Shown here piece by piece: positions 1-11,812 of a DNA stretch of 64,000 bases. The translations under genes and the position numbers were made by a program. Location: NCBI RefSeq assembly GCF_037126465.1, contig NC_088207.1:45318143-45382142 (forward strand), given 5' to 3'. This stretch comes from Ornithodoros turicata (taxonomy: Eukaryota; Arthropoda; Arachnida; Ixodida; Argasidae). The notes beneath the pieces are model-generated. The model did not search any database. It was not told the DNA's origin and saw only the letters and a list, made by a program, of their open reading frames with translations. Every line of letters begins with the position of its first letter. The first letter of the stretch is position 1.

Positions 1-22
1 TAGGAGGCGGGTCGTTTTTGAG

Positions 23-500
23 TCTTAAAACACAACTTCACGGCATAACATGCTGAAGGCCATCCATTGGACAGAGAGGTACCGTTATCAGTCCCGATTT
101 GTGGAAACGCTGGGTCTACGCCTTTTTGTGGCAATTAACAATTAATTTTCTCCAGGAAGCGGGACTTGCTCAACGACACCTCTAGCCCTTTGCACTCACC
201 GACGTACTCACGCTCCCTCCACGCATCTCCATCTTTCATCCGCTTTTGTCTTTTTTGCTATAATCGTCACGCTGCCCACTTCTGGGTGGCCAACAACGGC
301 GAGCCGACTCCCCCCCCCCCCCCCCCCCCGGTGGCAATTAACATCACTGCATAAGTGCCTCAAAGAGGCGTACGCCTCATGTTTTCAACAAATCAGGGGA
401 AAGAACGATGTCATTGACGGCGATGATTGGCTAGGCGCGTATCATGCGGTGAAGCTCTTTCACAAGCACCACCACATCTGTTTTAAGAGTAAGACGGTCT
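23..500. mobile_element. Degenerate copies of the fold-back MITE family (F1)
   Basis: This stretch contains decayed pieces of the fold-back element that is intact at 15834-16082. The hallmarks are 'acttcacggcataacatgct', 'tacgcctttttgtggcaatt' near 117-137, and the mirrored half around 360-450 ('aggcgtacgcctcatg', 'aaatcagggg', 'gcggtgaagctc'). A run of C's sits at about 309-330 between the halves. No coding potential is supported. Confidence 0.6.
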
Positions 501-619
501 CGTCACCACCACAACCTATGTTTTAAGAGTGCGCAAATGAAGGAGCAGTCAGGACACGTCTCTCCTATATCACAGGCCGTTTTAAAAAGTATTTGAATTG
601 AGAATTTGAGCTGTTTAAC

Positions 620-1776
620 ATGTTATCATATATCAAAGCATATAATATCGTGTATCAACATCCGACATCATCCGGCTCCTCGTGTGCATTTGTTATCCCG
701 GAGGCGAATATTGAGAGAGCGGTGCGGCTGTCTCACGTCACCTCTGCAACGGCCGCTGAACTTTATGGAGTCCTCTTGGCAATAAGTTTCATCAACTCAC
801 AATCTTCAGCTGCTCGCTGGACCATCTATAGCGACTCAAAATGTGCGTTACAGACCCTAGCTACCATGTTTACTACGGGATCTCTGGCGACACCAGCACA
901 AGATGTCTTACACGCACACCATGCAGCAGTTTTAAAAGGTCATGACATTCAAATGCAGTGGATCCCTAGCCACTGTGGCATTGCAGGTAACGAGGCTGTG
1001 GACGCTGCTGCACGCCGGGCTCTTCAACTAAGGCGCGCCCGGGTGTTGCCCATTTATTTCACCAAGGGTGACGCGGGGCGAATGCTGAACGAGTTAAAAC
1101 AAAGAATGTGCAATACCTCCTGGTTAACAGGATCGGCTCGGGATTCGCTTCTGTATAAGGTCGACCCAGGGTTACGCTTTCGAGTACCACCTTCCTTTAC
1201 GCGACAAACGACAACTGTCCTACATAGGCTACGGCTCAATGTACCGTACAGCGCACGTCTCCTCTTCAAAATCGGAAAGCGAGACTCTCCGAACTGTAGT
1301 GAGTGTGGCGTTGTAGAGGATGTAGAACACATCCTTCTGAGGTGTCAGAAGTACGTTGCTGCTCGAAGGGCATTAGAGACAAGCCTCTCTCGTTTGGACT
1401 CCCGAGCCTTCGACATCACGAAACTATTAGGTCCTCCTTCGTTCGACAAGGCGCTAAGGGCACTTGAAGACTTTTTGCATGCAACCGGGCTTATGGACAT
1501 CCTATGACACGGTGAATGTGTGATGTGTCCTGTGTGTGCCCCCGGTGATTCCGCCACTTTACTCTAACTTGGGCGCAGCTCTTGAACTTTTGACCTACAT
1601 GTTGAACTCAATTATCATCTCTGTTCGTCTCTGGACAACATCCTTTTGCGTTTTCATCATCTCATCATCAGATTGAACTTTCTGTATTAAGTGTACTGGG
1701 GTAGCCAGTTTGACTTCGTCGAAACTTACATCCCCATTTTTTTCTTTACTCACATCACATCACATCACATCACATC
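620..1776 (+). mobile_element. 3' fragment of a non-LTR retrotransposon (LINE): RNase H domain, zinc-knuckle-like motif and ACATC tail
   Basis: The 295-codon frame 620-1507 reads as the C-terminal end of a LINE ORF2. It has an RNase H domain with E47 (in AAELYG), D72 (IYSDSK), H118 and D128 (WIPSHCGIAGNEAVD), then a C-x2-C-x7-H-x4-C motif at residues 226-242 (CSECG...EHILLRC). The first catalytic aspartate expected ahead of residue 20 is missing, and no endonuclease or reverse transcriptase lies upstream, so this is a 5'-truncated and probably dead copy. The 3' untranslated part ends in four to five ACATC repeats at 1748-1776, typical of LINEs that end in a short tandem repeat rather than poly(A). 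An RNase H-bearing clade such as I or R1/LOA is likely; the exact clade is not determined. Confidence 0.85.
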
Positions 1777-2490
1777 GTGTATCAAAAGTTTCGCGCCTAA
1801 ATTGCTATAATGGTAAGGTTGGCCTGCAGACGGCAGGACGAGCTCAATGCCTGAGTAGACATTGAAAATGAGTCTATGCACAAAGTTTACATTGGAACGA
1901 ATGCAGCGGCGCCGGTCGGAGTCTGAGACCCAGCGTGAACCCTATGCGTTGCAGCAATTCAATGGCCCATGGATGGAATTTGGGCGATCGAACTGGTGTG
2001 CTCCGGTGGCGATTTGGGTCGCCAGTTTTCCTCAACGGGCCTTTCCTCGGTATCTCTCCGTCGGATGGACCATTGAAAACTCCTCGAAATCATCGCTGGC
2101 CCGCTTATAGCGATGGAAACGCAATGGCGTGCGCACTTTGGAACCAGTCCTTCTTTTCACTAAGAATTACACCGTTTGTGAAGATGAGGTTCACTGTTAA
2201 AACAGACCTTCACGGGCCATCATCCTGAATGGCACATCCTTATCTCCCCAGCTTTGTTTAAAACGTTAGGAGTATGCCTTTGCATGACACCTATGCAGTT
2301 ATGTTAATTGTTACAAAAAGGCGTACTGCAGAGCTCTTCACAAATCAGGTGTCATAACCGTATCACTTTATGCAATGGTTGGCCCTCACCTCAGCATGTC
2401 ATGTGGTGAAGTTATGTTAAACTTGGCTGACACTTTTGCTGTTGCATGTCGCTGGCGGAGAGGTTGCATGTCCTGAACTGTATACAGTCT
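1777..2490. mobile_element. F1 MITE-like copy (about 2195-2425) in otherwise featureless DNA
   Basis: From about 2195 ('gttaaaacagaccttcacgg') to about 2425 ('atgtggtgaagttatgtt') the sequence follows the F1 plan: an outer arm with 'cttcac', an inner 'ttgttacaaaaaggcgtac' at about 2309-2327, 'caaatcaggtgtcataacc' and a mirrored outer arm. Both arms are much diverged. Nothing recognisable is seen at 1777-2190. Confidence 0.5.
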
Positions 2491-2610
2491 GATTTAACGA
2501 TGAAAGATGAAAGTCAATCCAGAAGATGTGGGTTCGATCCCTACAGCTGGCTAACCTTTTCAGTGACTTTCATCTTTCATCGTTAATTTCTTAGGCAAAT
2601 TGAGGCTTTG
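2490..2610 (+). mobile_element. Short tRNA-related SINE fragment flanked by a 22-bp inverted repeat
   Basis: The centre holds a B-box-like 'gggttcgatccc' at about 2529-2540, preceded and followed by mirror copies of 'gatgaaagatgaaagtca' (about 2498-2516 and 2563-2581). The right part 'cagtgactttcatctttc' recurs, diverged, near 44330-44355. This suggests a small tRNA-derived repeat family. The element boundaries are uncertain. Confidence 0.45.
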
Positions 2611-3009
2611 TATGTATTCATCCTTTCTATGTTGTTCCAGCCTCAGAACATCAGTTCTTTCATGTTCAACAGTCTGATTTCTACTGGCTTGTGCTCTTTG
2701 TAGTTGTGAGCTATGCTGTAAATATTTTGCTGAATGTTTTGCTGTAGCACGTCGCCGGCGGATAGTTACATATCCTGAACTGTACATAGTTTTTTATTCA
2801 TGCTTGCATGTTAGTACCACGTTATATTAAATTTTTCTCAAAACACACGCCAGAAGAACAGACTCTGTTCGAAATATTGCCATTTCCCGACCTGAAGTTT
2901 CTGCTCACTAACTTTAAAAAGTGGAGCTTCTAGGAGGGTACTCTCCCATAATGTTTCGTTTTAGGATGCAACCGCACGCCGATAAAGCAAGGGGGAAACT
3001 AAGAGACAC

Positions 3010-3103
3010 CCCAAGCAGCACATCTTGGTCCAATCTTGGTTCAATATTCGGTCCTTGGTCCAATATTGGTCCAATATTAGGCCAAGATTGTGTGCTGCTT
3101 GGG
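3010..3103. repeat. Imperfect hairpin with internal GGTCCAATA repeats
   Basis: The ends CCCAAGCAGCACA (3010-3022) and TGTGCTGCTTGGG (3091-3103) are perfect inverted copies. Between them the motif 'ggtccaatattgg' and variants repeat several times and pair across the centre. The whole 94-bp segment can fold back on itself. Confidence 0.8.
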
Positions 3104-3146
3104 ACACCTCTGTTAACATTCACTGTAACTAAAAAGGGCTAAACGG

Positions 3147-3300
3147 CTGATGGTGCTGATGGAGTACAAACAGTGGAGCCTTGTTCTTTTGTTACACACA
3201 AGCTTTCATGTAGGAGACTACATTTCTTCAGGAAGAAATGTAGTCTCCTACATGAAAGCTTAACAAGGCTTCACTGTTTGTACTCCATCAGCACCATCAG
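3147..3300. repeat. Near-perfect 154-bp hairpin (small fold-back MITE)
   Basis: The outer arms 'ctgatggtgctgatggag' (from 3147) and 'ctccatcagcaccatcag' (to 3300) are exact inverses. The inner arms 'gaagaaatgtagtctcctac' and its inverse meet at about 3231-3236. There is almost no loop, so the repeat would form a long stem. Only a few bases differ between arms, which suggests recent insertion or inverted duplication. Confidence 0.85.
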
Positions 3301-3303
3301 CAT

Positions 3304-5800
3304 TTTTGAACGTCGACTGTATCCTTATACTTCCCAAGGGCTAAACAGTGAAGAAAGACCGCACGCACACGGAGCGCTTCGTGTGTGTGTGTCTTCGTCG
3401 TTTTAGCGTTTTTAAATCCTTGATAACTACTTACCATGCAGACCCAGTTCGATGTCTTAGGTCTTTCAACACGTTGACTAATGAGTAAGCTGTGTTCCGT
3501 CATCCTCTGTTATAAAGGGAAAAATATAACTACCACCGTAAACGCGATGTACGGCGCATGATAACAAGCCTTCTTTTTCTGATTTCTTCTCCTTATTGTT
3601 ATTGTTTTTGTTTGTTTGTTTGTTTGAGCATCCAGTCGTAACCCAGATGCGAAAAGTGCGAAAAGCTGCGCGCCACGCTGGACGTTGATACCCTCGCAAG
3701 GCTCTTATCGTACGTTCATCCCGATCCTAATTGATGGGGCGAGGATTAGTTAACGTCCTCTCCATTACCGATCTAGTGAAGACTGTCATTATTGATACTT
3801 TGCAGACATGATTAACGACGGCATCCGGACCGGCTGAGAGGCTCTGGAAATGACTTTCGGAAAGATGCGTTGATAGCGACGAAAAAAAAAAACAAAACAA
3901 AAACGAAAAGAATGAAACAGAAACCGTAATTGTTACATCAATCGAGATTGCGTATTTCATTAGAACGCGCTGTAAAAACTCCCTCTCCGCCTTTTTCCTC
4001 CCCCTATTTATTGATTCGGAAGGATGTGTGTGTAACATTCCCAGGCCATGATTTCATCAAGCCTTCATACCCTGGAGCATGCCGTATAGTAACGAAAAAA
4101 AAAAAAAAAAGAACGGTATAGAGGAGAAGAGGGATCGATATCCGCTGAAGCTGAAGATAAGCTGGAGACAGGGGGCTTAAAAAGAAGCGCTTACTCGACT
4201 ATAATTCTGCAAAGTGTGTTGGAGGGCGAGGTTTCGCTTAATATTATACGGGAACTGAACCTTCTTTTTGGTTATCAGTCTTAATCGCGCGATCTGCTGT
4301 AAATGCGTAAAGAGGCAGAAAATTCAATTTCTGTAATGGTTCGGAGACAGGAGAACTTGTTATATTAAAACCTTGAGCCATATCTCCCGTGTACACAGAG
4401 TGGAACGGCTTTGAACGAGACTGTCGCTAGGATAAAGTCAACAAACCAATCCTTCATAAAGTAAAGTTCTTCATCGTCTAGTAAAGTCATACTGCTTGAT
4501 TGTTTGCAGTATGCCTCGATCGAACGCTGGGAGTCCTTCACCGTTAAATGCTACTTTTCTTATTAAATAGCTTCGTGTCGTGGGATAACGTCATAGAAAG
4601 TATCTGCACTCTATTGGTTTACTCTCTTTGTGTCGCAATTTACATGGTTCCCACTAAATTTTGGAAGAAAAATTCTTCCAACCTTCTGGGACTGCACAAT
4701 AATGATCAGTTCACAGATGTGGCTGACAAGTACTGAACTTCAAAGATCATAGGACAGAAATAAAAATTGATTAATATAATAGAGGGTGCCATTCATTTCT
4801 TGCTGCTGATTCCTACTCCTGTGGTTTCGAAACTACATATCTGAGTCCGTATAAGCGTAATTCGCACGAGCGGCTCCATGAGAACGAGAAATATATGCAA
4901 AATCAAGGGTTTTCAATGACTGTAAAAAAAATTCCAGGATTTTCAGACTTGAAAACCTTGGTATTCAAGGGTTTCGGTACCAGTGGTAACCATGATTTAC
5001 TGGTTGTGACAAATCGACAAACGTTCAAAACTAATAACGGGCGCATTCGATATTTTTACTCCTATCCGGCACCAAGAAAACATTTGACGTTTACTATATC
5101 TTTTTCAAAGGTGTACAGAAAGAGAGAGAGAGAGAGAAAAAGAGAAAGAAGAAGATAAGAAAAATAAATGCAGACGTAAAATAAGGCTGCACTGGTGTGG
5201 GACAAACACTTGTGAACCCTTCTGAGTTAAAATAAGAAGCGAATGACTTTCTGGAGAGCTTGGAAGGTTAAGCTCCTGTACACGTACACTTACATCATGT
5301 CGAACCTTCTCTGAATTTTTTTGCTTCTTTTTCCTAGCTTAACTGTAAAAGCAGGGTTAAGCAAGCTTTAATTCAGACAACATCACGCCTCGAGGCTCTG
5401 TGTTGTAATTTAACGAAGCAAGTCCTGCAATGACACACACACACTATAGCGTTAATATTATTGTTAAGAACGACGCTGGAGGGGTCTCGCGCCTTATTAT
5501 CGTGCACGGAATCCCCGTGCTAAGGATCATTCTTCGTTTTAATCTTGATCTAGTAAAACCCTGAAAACGACGCCTGCCTCTGGCTCCTTCCTCTACTCTT
5601 ACAATTATATAGTGCATAGCGTGATACCTTAGACGCTTGCATAGCACTTAAAGATAGTCTTTTTGCAATTTAATTTAAGAGTGGTCGTATCTCTACTCGT
5701 GCTGTCGCTGAAAACGGAACCCCTGGAATAATATCACTACTCAAAATGCCATATTCAAGCTTATTTTTCACACTACACCGTTGACAGCAACGTTATCACT
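3304..5800. other. No gene recognised; low-complexity tracts only
   Basis: The stretch is AT-rich with short A and T runs (for example about 4097-4111) and a GA/GAAA microsatellite at about 5119-5157. Open frames here are under 110 codons and show no family resemblance. It may be intergenic DNA or intron. Confidence 0.6.
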
Positions 5801-5985
5801 CCTGAGTTGTTAAGAACGACGGGCCCACGCCTTTTTCGAACACTTAGGCAGTTACGTTAATTGTCACAAACAGGCATACGTCCGGTGCTTTCCCCAAACA
5901 CGTAGTGAAAACGGCATCATTGTGTGCAATGATTGGTCTTCAGCGTGGTATGTGGTGGAGCTATTAATGTGTTACCTTAAATTCA
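5800..5985. mobile_element. Degenerate F1 MITE copy
   Basis: Motifs of the F1 family occur in the expected order: 'acgcctttttcgaacactt' at about 5827, 'gttaattgtcacaaacagg' at about 5854, 'gcatacgtccggtgctttcc', 'aaaacggcatcattgtg' and 'gcgtggtatgtggtggagct' at about 5942. The copy is old. Confidence 0.45.
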
Positions 5986-6610
5986 ACCAACGCAACCTCA
6001 CTAACTGTTCGAAACCGTTCTGAAACATTCAGTCAATATTCTATTACTGATAGCTGTCGCGCACAGAAACCATCCAATACCGAATTCCTAGCCTTGGGCG
6101 ATTTGGATCCTTTACTTGGGTCGCATTCTTCGGGATACCAGATTTCCTCGCTGAGCTGTCACGTCCTGTTGCTGAGTGCTGTCACGGGGCGTTAGATGTC
6201 AGGAAAGCTTATGCAGTTGCCTGGACAACGGCAAAAGTCTACCTATATGCGAATCTGCGTCACCTACGCGCTCGGGCATCGGTATTCCCCTCTTGCCATT
6301 ATCGCCCACAGGTCTTACTTTTCGCTTCGTGTTCGTACTTTACTAGGGCTTCCCACGTGTATCTCACTGTGATCGTAATTGGATCGAAAACACGTAAAAG
6401 GGTGGGCAAAGGTGGCGGTACAAGAAGTCGTTACGTTAAGACGGACGTTGCTCGTGAAAGTTTCGGACTCCCCACTTATTTGTTGAACTATGTACTACCG
6501 CACGGATTAAACTTAATCGGTTCTTAATTTCGAGCGCAGAGCGTCAACTTAAGGAAGATACAAATATTAAACGTTGCACTTATAAGTCTGATCCACAGTT
6601 CGAATGCATG

Positions 6611-7164
6611 CAGAGTTGTACGTAACGCATTACTAGTAATTGCGTTACTAGTAATCAATTACTTTTTCAGTAAATTTTAACGTAATCAGTTAATTTTGTG
6701 AGCAAGTAATTTTCCAAGTAATCTGATTACAGTTTTCGGTAATCAATTACTGAGTAATCGATTGCTTTTTTAACCTTCTGTCAACAATGACAACACTTTT
6801 CGGCAAGCCCGATCTTCGACTGAAGCAATGACGCAGAGGTCACTGTGACGGCCGTCTCTAGTCCTCACGTGTTCCATGCAGACCACAGAAATACGATAAT
6901 TCCGTACAACCGCGACCTACTGGAGCAACAGCAACAATAGTAACAAAACGAAGCGGATGTTTCAACGCCTATATACGGTCGTCCTCATCTGGGACAGGAG
7001 GCGAGACAATTTAAAAGTAACGGGAAATGTAACGCGTTACATTTCTAATCGGTAACGTATTACATTTTTGATTAAGTAATTTGTAACGGTAAATAATTAC
7101 TTTTCGCGCAGTAGTAACAGTAATTGTAATCAATTACATTTTTCGAGTAACGTGTACAACTCTG
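6611..7164. mobile_element. MITE-like element rich in alternating TAATTAC/GTAATTA motifs, with terminal inverted repeats
   Basis: The ends CAGAGTTGTACGTAACGC (6611) and its near inverse ending GTACAACTCTG (7164) bound a 554-bp element. Both flanks are packed with GTAAT/ATTAC motifs around 'aacgcgttac'. A core at about 6780-7000 has normal composition. 'atgcatg' occurs just outside both ends and could be part of a target-site duplication. There is no coding capacity. Confidence 0.7.
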
Positions 7165-7280
7165 ATTATGCATGCCGTTTTCACCGCTTCCGGTTTGGTG
7201 CCAAAACCGGTCTCACAGCAAACACGCTCTGTGGCAACCACTGTGCCGATCATCGCTTCTGATTTGAGGAGAGAAAGGGT

Positions 7281-7368
7281 CGTACATGCCTTTTTGTGGC
7301 AATTCAAATTGCCACAAAAAGGCGTACGGCTCCCGTTTTCAACAAATCACGAAAGCGAGAGATATAAT
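7281..7368. mobile_element. Central part of an F1 fold-back MITE
   Basis: Mirror copies of 'gcctttttgtggcaatt' meet at about 7306 ('ttcaaattgcc'), followed by 'ggcgtacggctcccgttttc' and 'aacaaatcac'. This is the hairpin centre of the F1 family; the outer arms are lost. Confidence 0.65.
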
Positions 7369-7525
7369 TGTGCATGGCGGCTGGTTCCGAGCGTCCCTAG
7401 TCGCGGAAGGACCGGAAGTCTTCGTGGCACCGGAAGTTGTGGCGGGGGCTTGTTTATGTTTACCCGAGAATGTCATGTATTGGTTGACTAGGATCGAGGT
7501 GGAGTTCTGCTTTTATATAGTGAAT

Positions 7526-8228
7526 ACAGGGAGTTTTTTAAAAAATTCCCCTACATAATGTTTATAAAAAAAGCTGTGAGAGCAGCATAGATATCGTTTT
7601 TGCAGTTGAGTTATACCGCTAGGTGGACGTCCTCTCGAAGAGATAATAGCACTACAAAATGACTAATTACCTACAATTAATTAACTTCCATAATTTCAGG
7701 TAAAGGCGAGATAGCAGAATGAGAGACAATCCTCGTTGAAAGCCATTCTATCTTTTAAAAATACAGAATCGAGCGCGTGCCGTGAAATAGCAATCGCTGG
7801 TTTTCGCTATGCAAATGAGCCGAAACCAAAACAGCGCCACCTTCGCCGACGGAGGCTTATATGGGCCGGAAAGCGGTTGATCTGGCCAGCAGATCCACGC
7901 ATACTCCAATCACCTCCATCGCTCCAAATCACGTGGCCCTCCGACGTGAGATGAGCGCTGTACTCCCTGCGCCCCGGTCGCCGCGGTTTCGGCTTTATTT
8001 GCATATCAAAATTCGGCGACGGATATTTCAACGCACGTGGCGAGTTTCAAGATTTTTTAAAACATGGAATGGCTTTCAACGAGGATTGTCTCCCATTCTT
8101 TCCTCGAGGGGATGTCCGCTTGACCGTATAACTCAACTCCAGAAACGACATCATGCTGCTCTCATGGCTTTTTAGTAAAAAAAAAAATAAATCTGTGAAG
8201 GAATTACAAAAAAAAAAAAACGCTCTGT
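7526..8228. mobile_element. MITE with long terminal inverted repeats, related to the element at 17211-18000
   Basis: The ends TACAGGGAG (7525) and CGCTCTGTA (8229) are inverted. Arms of about 270 bp pair throughout; for example 'gacaatcctcgttgaaagcc' (about 7725) and 'ggctttcaacgaggattgtc' (about 8071) are exact inverses. The central part (about 7800-8040) is itself largely self-complementary. TA flanks fit a Tc1/mariner-type transposase acting in trans. No transposase is encoded. Confidence 0.85.
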
Positions 8229-8229
8229 A

Positions 8230-9884
8230 TAACAGCAGCACGGCGCAGCCAGTGGCGGTCCCAGGAAAGGGGGGGGGGTCCCCCCCCCAAAAAAAAACAT
8301 AGCCTGGTCTAGTTTTCGTCTCTTTCCCTGTGACACTCTCAAGGAGAGCGACCTAAATGGGACCTAAAATGGATTACCAGTGATAGGATTTCGTTCGAGA
8401 AAAGGTTGAGCCCGTGACCAGAACCCCTCCCCCCCCCCCTCGCACCCAAATGAATAGCGACTGGCTAATGGCTCGCAGACGTCGCCTAAGATAAGAAGAA
8501 GATAAGAGAAGCCTAAGATAAGAAGCCGCAGATATTCCGAAAATAGACTCTACTTCTACTATCCTTCTACGTTCTCGGTTCCAAATATCGGAGGATTCCG
8601 ACATCGGGCTTCTTCATCGGGATACTGTCACTGAATCGCTGGGTCTTTCTTCTGTCAATGTGTCCCAGTATGTCCCACTCAGTCGTGAAACTACCCTCCA
8701 TGAGACGCGGAATAAAGTATAAATACAGGGCAGCGACATTTAAAAGAAAGAAGAAAAATAACAACTAAAAGCATGAAAGATGCAACCAATATCTGAGATG
8801 ATATTCTGCAATGTTTGCGTGACATCTTTACGACGCTCGTAAAAAGAGGGGCTCGCGTCAATGCAAGCATACGTACCTCAATGCGAGTTTTATTGCATAA
8901 AATTGCGTGCCCTTCACAGAGAGCGTTACAACCCTTCGTTGAATGCAATATAACTGCAGTATTATTGCATGCATTGCGTTGTATAACAGTTGTATAACGT
9001 CGGCATTAATTTAAAAATGACACTTTATAACGCTATGATGGAAAGAAAGAGGTGCTGGAACTTTTCGCCGTACTTTTTCTCCTATTATAGGGGCTAAAAC
9101 CTAATTTATGCGATGCGACCAAAGAGTTCAAGAAATAACCTATACGTAATTTAGTAATTTATTTTGTATATAATGTAAATAATGATGGACTCTAGCGCCA
9201 AAAGCTTGCTGTCGTTGTAAGAAAATTTATTAAACATCAAGACCCATTATTACTTGGAGACAGACACTTATTTATGCACTTCCCACCACATATTATGTAC
9301 AATCGCTTGCTGTCTCCATGCAGCTAGACCTCGTCTGAAAAAATAAAAAAATGGCTCCGTCTTTGGGCATTGGGCCAAAGACGAATGCGGTAGCTCAAAA
9401 AGCCATTTGGTGTTACAAAATTTCAGAAATCAGATTGTGGTGGCACTGCCAAGTTGTGACACGTGGCCCTATAAAGCTGTGGACGGACCTACACAGTGGT
9501 TGGCCCTATAGGCCTCTTTCCGTTTACAAACAAAAGACGCCATTGTTGTGTGGGCAACCACACGAACGCGATTCCCGATTGCAGTATTTAATTGCAGATT
9601 GATTCAGGTGTTGTGGAATTTTAATTTCTGGCAAACTGTGTCACATTATTCTCATTGTCTTTAACTCTCTGTTAATTTGTTTTGCCCACACCGACCTTGT
9701 GACGTCACCCGCGGAAACTGGTCTATAAAGCTGTTCGTCTTAGTAAATAACGAAAGCTTCGCATTCACATAAGACGTCACACGCACATACACAATGTTTC
9801 GCTTGTTGTGTCAAAAAATCAGGGTAAAGGAAACAAAAAAATGTGTATAGTCTCGTGCGGTCAAGGCCATTCCATTGTAGTTTT
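8230..9884. other. No gene recognised; G/C homopolymer hairpin at about 8264-8289
   Basis: A run of G's followed at once by a run of C's at about 8269-8289 can form a tight hairpin and may be error-prone in assembly. The rest is AT-rich with several 'aataaa' words but no linked coding exon. No frame has recognisable content. Confidence 0.6.
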
Positions 9885-10180
9885 TTTTAAATTTTTATTC
9901 TGTGTCAGCGCCGCGAAGCAACTGTAATCATTAGCGGCGTACAGATGTGGGCAGATGGATAGAGGACAGCAGGAAGGAGTTAGTATGCGTCCTGGGCAGA
10001 CTTCCGGGAGAACTGTGCCGACATTCACCTGGAAAGTCTTCGGAAAACCCAGGGGAAAACCTCAGACAGCACAGCCGGTGGTAGGATTCGAACCCACCAC
10101 CTGGTCCCAGTCTTCAGCACGACCTTACCTACCACCACCACCAACAAGCGGGACGTCTTAACCCGCTCGTGCTGAGCTGG
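9885..10180 (-). mobile_element. tRNA-derived SINE, copy A
   Basis: On the - strand the B-box GGGTTCGAATCC lies at 10095-10084. The body that follows is shared with copy B at 14713-15036, including 'ttttccgaagactttccagg' and 'cgcttcgcggcgct'-like text near the 3' end, and it ends in T/A-rich sequence (about 9885-9905 on +). The A-box region is diverged by a CCA/TGG microsatellite at about 10130-10150. Confidence 0.75.
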
Positions 10181-11600
10181 TTTCCACTGCAGTAAACTCT
10201 ACATTGAAAACATTATGGAGCGTTTAGGCACAGTTTTTTTTTTTGTTTGTTTCTTTAATAATCCTTTCCCCACTGGATTCCAGGATGTGTCTATAGTCAG
10301 GAACTCTTTCTTCAGCGAGAAATGTGCAGGACTGAGGTATTTTATACGGTTTCGAGATTGTGCTTTCGTGGGATCGTGAATTTCGTCGGTAAAAAAGAAA
10401 AGAAAAGAAAAAAAAAACGATAACGGACGTTTTTCTCGCCTCGACTAACAGAATCAGCTCGTCAGGCATAGTAAGCACGATGCTAGACCGAAAAAGAAAA
10501 AGGGGAAAGAAACGAGTGGCACTATAAAAACGCGAACGCTTTTTTGTAAAACGAGGCAAAAGACGCAGGTGGGAGAGCAATTTTTTAAGTAAAAAAGTTG
10601 ACGACGCACTTCAAATTCCTTCGACTACTTCATGATGTCAGTTGGAGCACTTGTTCGAGCATCAACGAAACGCGAACTGAATATATTGTTGTTCCTTTTC
10701 ACACTCTACAAACAGAACTTCGCAATGTAGCAGAGTCGAGAGGGCTTAAGATCCGTTGTGAATCGGCGCATTAAAGGCGTGGACTTTTCTGACTTTTGCT
10801 CTTTTACTTGGTCTATTACAAACTTTCGCTTTACATATGCTCTAACAGTCACTTTGGCCATGCGCGTTTTGTACTGCGTGTTCTATTGAATATAAGTGCA
10901 CTGCACCACCGTGTGTGCATCTGCTGTTGGTGCACACACGAAAAATAAATAAATAAATAAATAAATAAACCCGTCCAACCTACCCTACATGTGTCCAGAC
11001 ACTGGAAGCAGGGAGACAAACATGTAAAGCAAAATAAAACAAGTTTATGTCGTATAGATGCTTCGAAGTTGTACTAAAACTAAAAGTGACACCAGATAGC
11101 ATGGCAAAGAGGACATTGTCAACCACTTCTACAATGTTCTAATCCATGCCTTCAGCGATCAATTCCCCATCTCAATCCGCCTGCTGTTCTTTCTCAGCGT
11201 CTGTAGCTTCACTACAACAAGGACGAGTCCTCCATACACACGTTACCACAACACATATAGTACGTAGTTTTGACATAGTATGGCATAGTTTTGTTTCCAA
11301 AGGACGGCGGCCATGTGCCATATAAGTCCGAGGTTGTTCAGCAGTGTCGGAGGCTGTCACGGGCCCATAGATATGGTCAGGTGTTCGGTCAGGTTTTGTA
11401 ATATTGTGAACATTTCGTAGAGAAGCGAAATAAATATTCTATTCAGTACGAATTTGTAGGGCAGAGAAATAACGACGAAAAAATACAGGAATTTCCAGTG
11501 CAGTTTCCAAGTCGGCCCAGGACGCACATTCCTCAGGACGTTAGTCGTGGCGGTTACAACGGCGAGCCCTTTCAGCACCACCATCCTGTTTCATGAGTGT
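10181..11600. other. No gene recognised; (AAAT)n microsatellite
   Basis: An (AAAT)n run occupies about 10943-10970, and A-rich tracts occur at about 10390-10418. Short open frames have no family signature. Confidence 0.6.
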
Positions 11601-11604
11601 AGCC

Positions 11605-11812
11605 AACTGTCATCCCCAATAACATCGTTCCCACCCAGCGATTTGTTAAAAACATGAGGCGCACGTCCTTTTGTGACACACTCCGAAAACAGAACATCGC
11701 CGCAAAACACGCCAACCATCCAACCAGCCAACGCTAATCCTGAATAGCATCGTTCTCACCCCAGATTTGTTGACAACGAGAGGTGTGCACTCTTTTGTGA
11801 CCCTTGTGCATG
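11605..11812. mobile_element. Two partial F1 MITE halves in direct order
   Basis: 'aataacatcgttcccaccc' followed by 'gatttgttaaaaacatgagg' and 'cgtccttttgtgacac' (to about 11676), then a second similar half 'aatagcatcgttctcacccc' and 'gatttgttgacaacgagagg' (to about 11800). Each matches one arm of F1. Confidence 0.5.
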
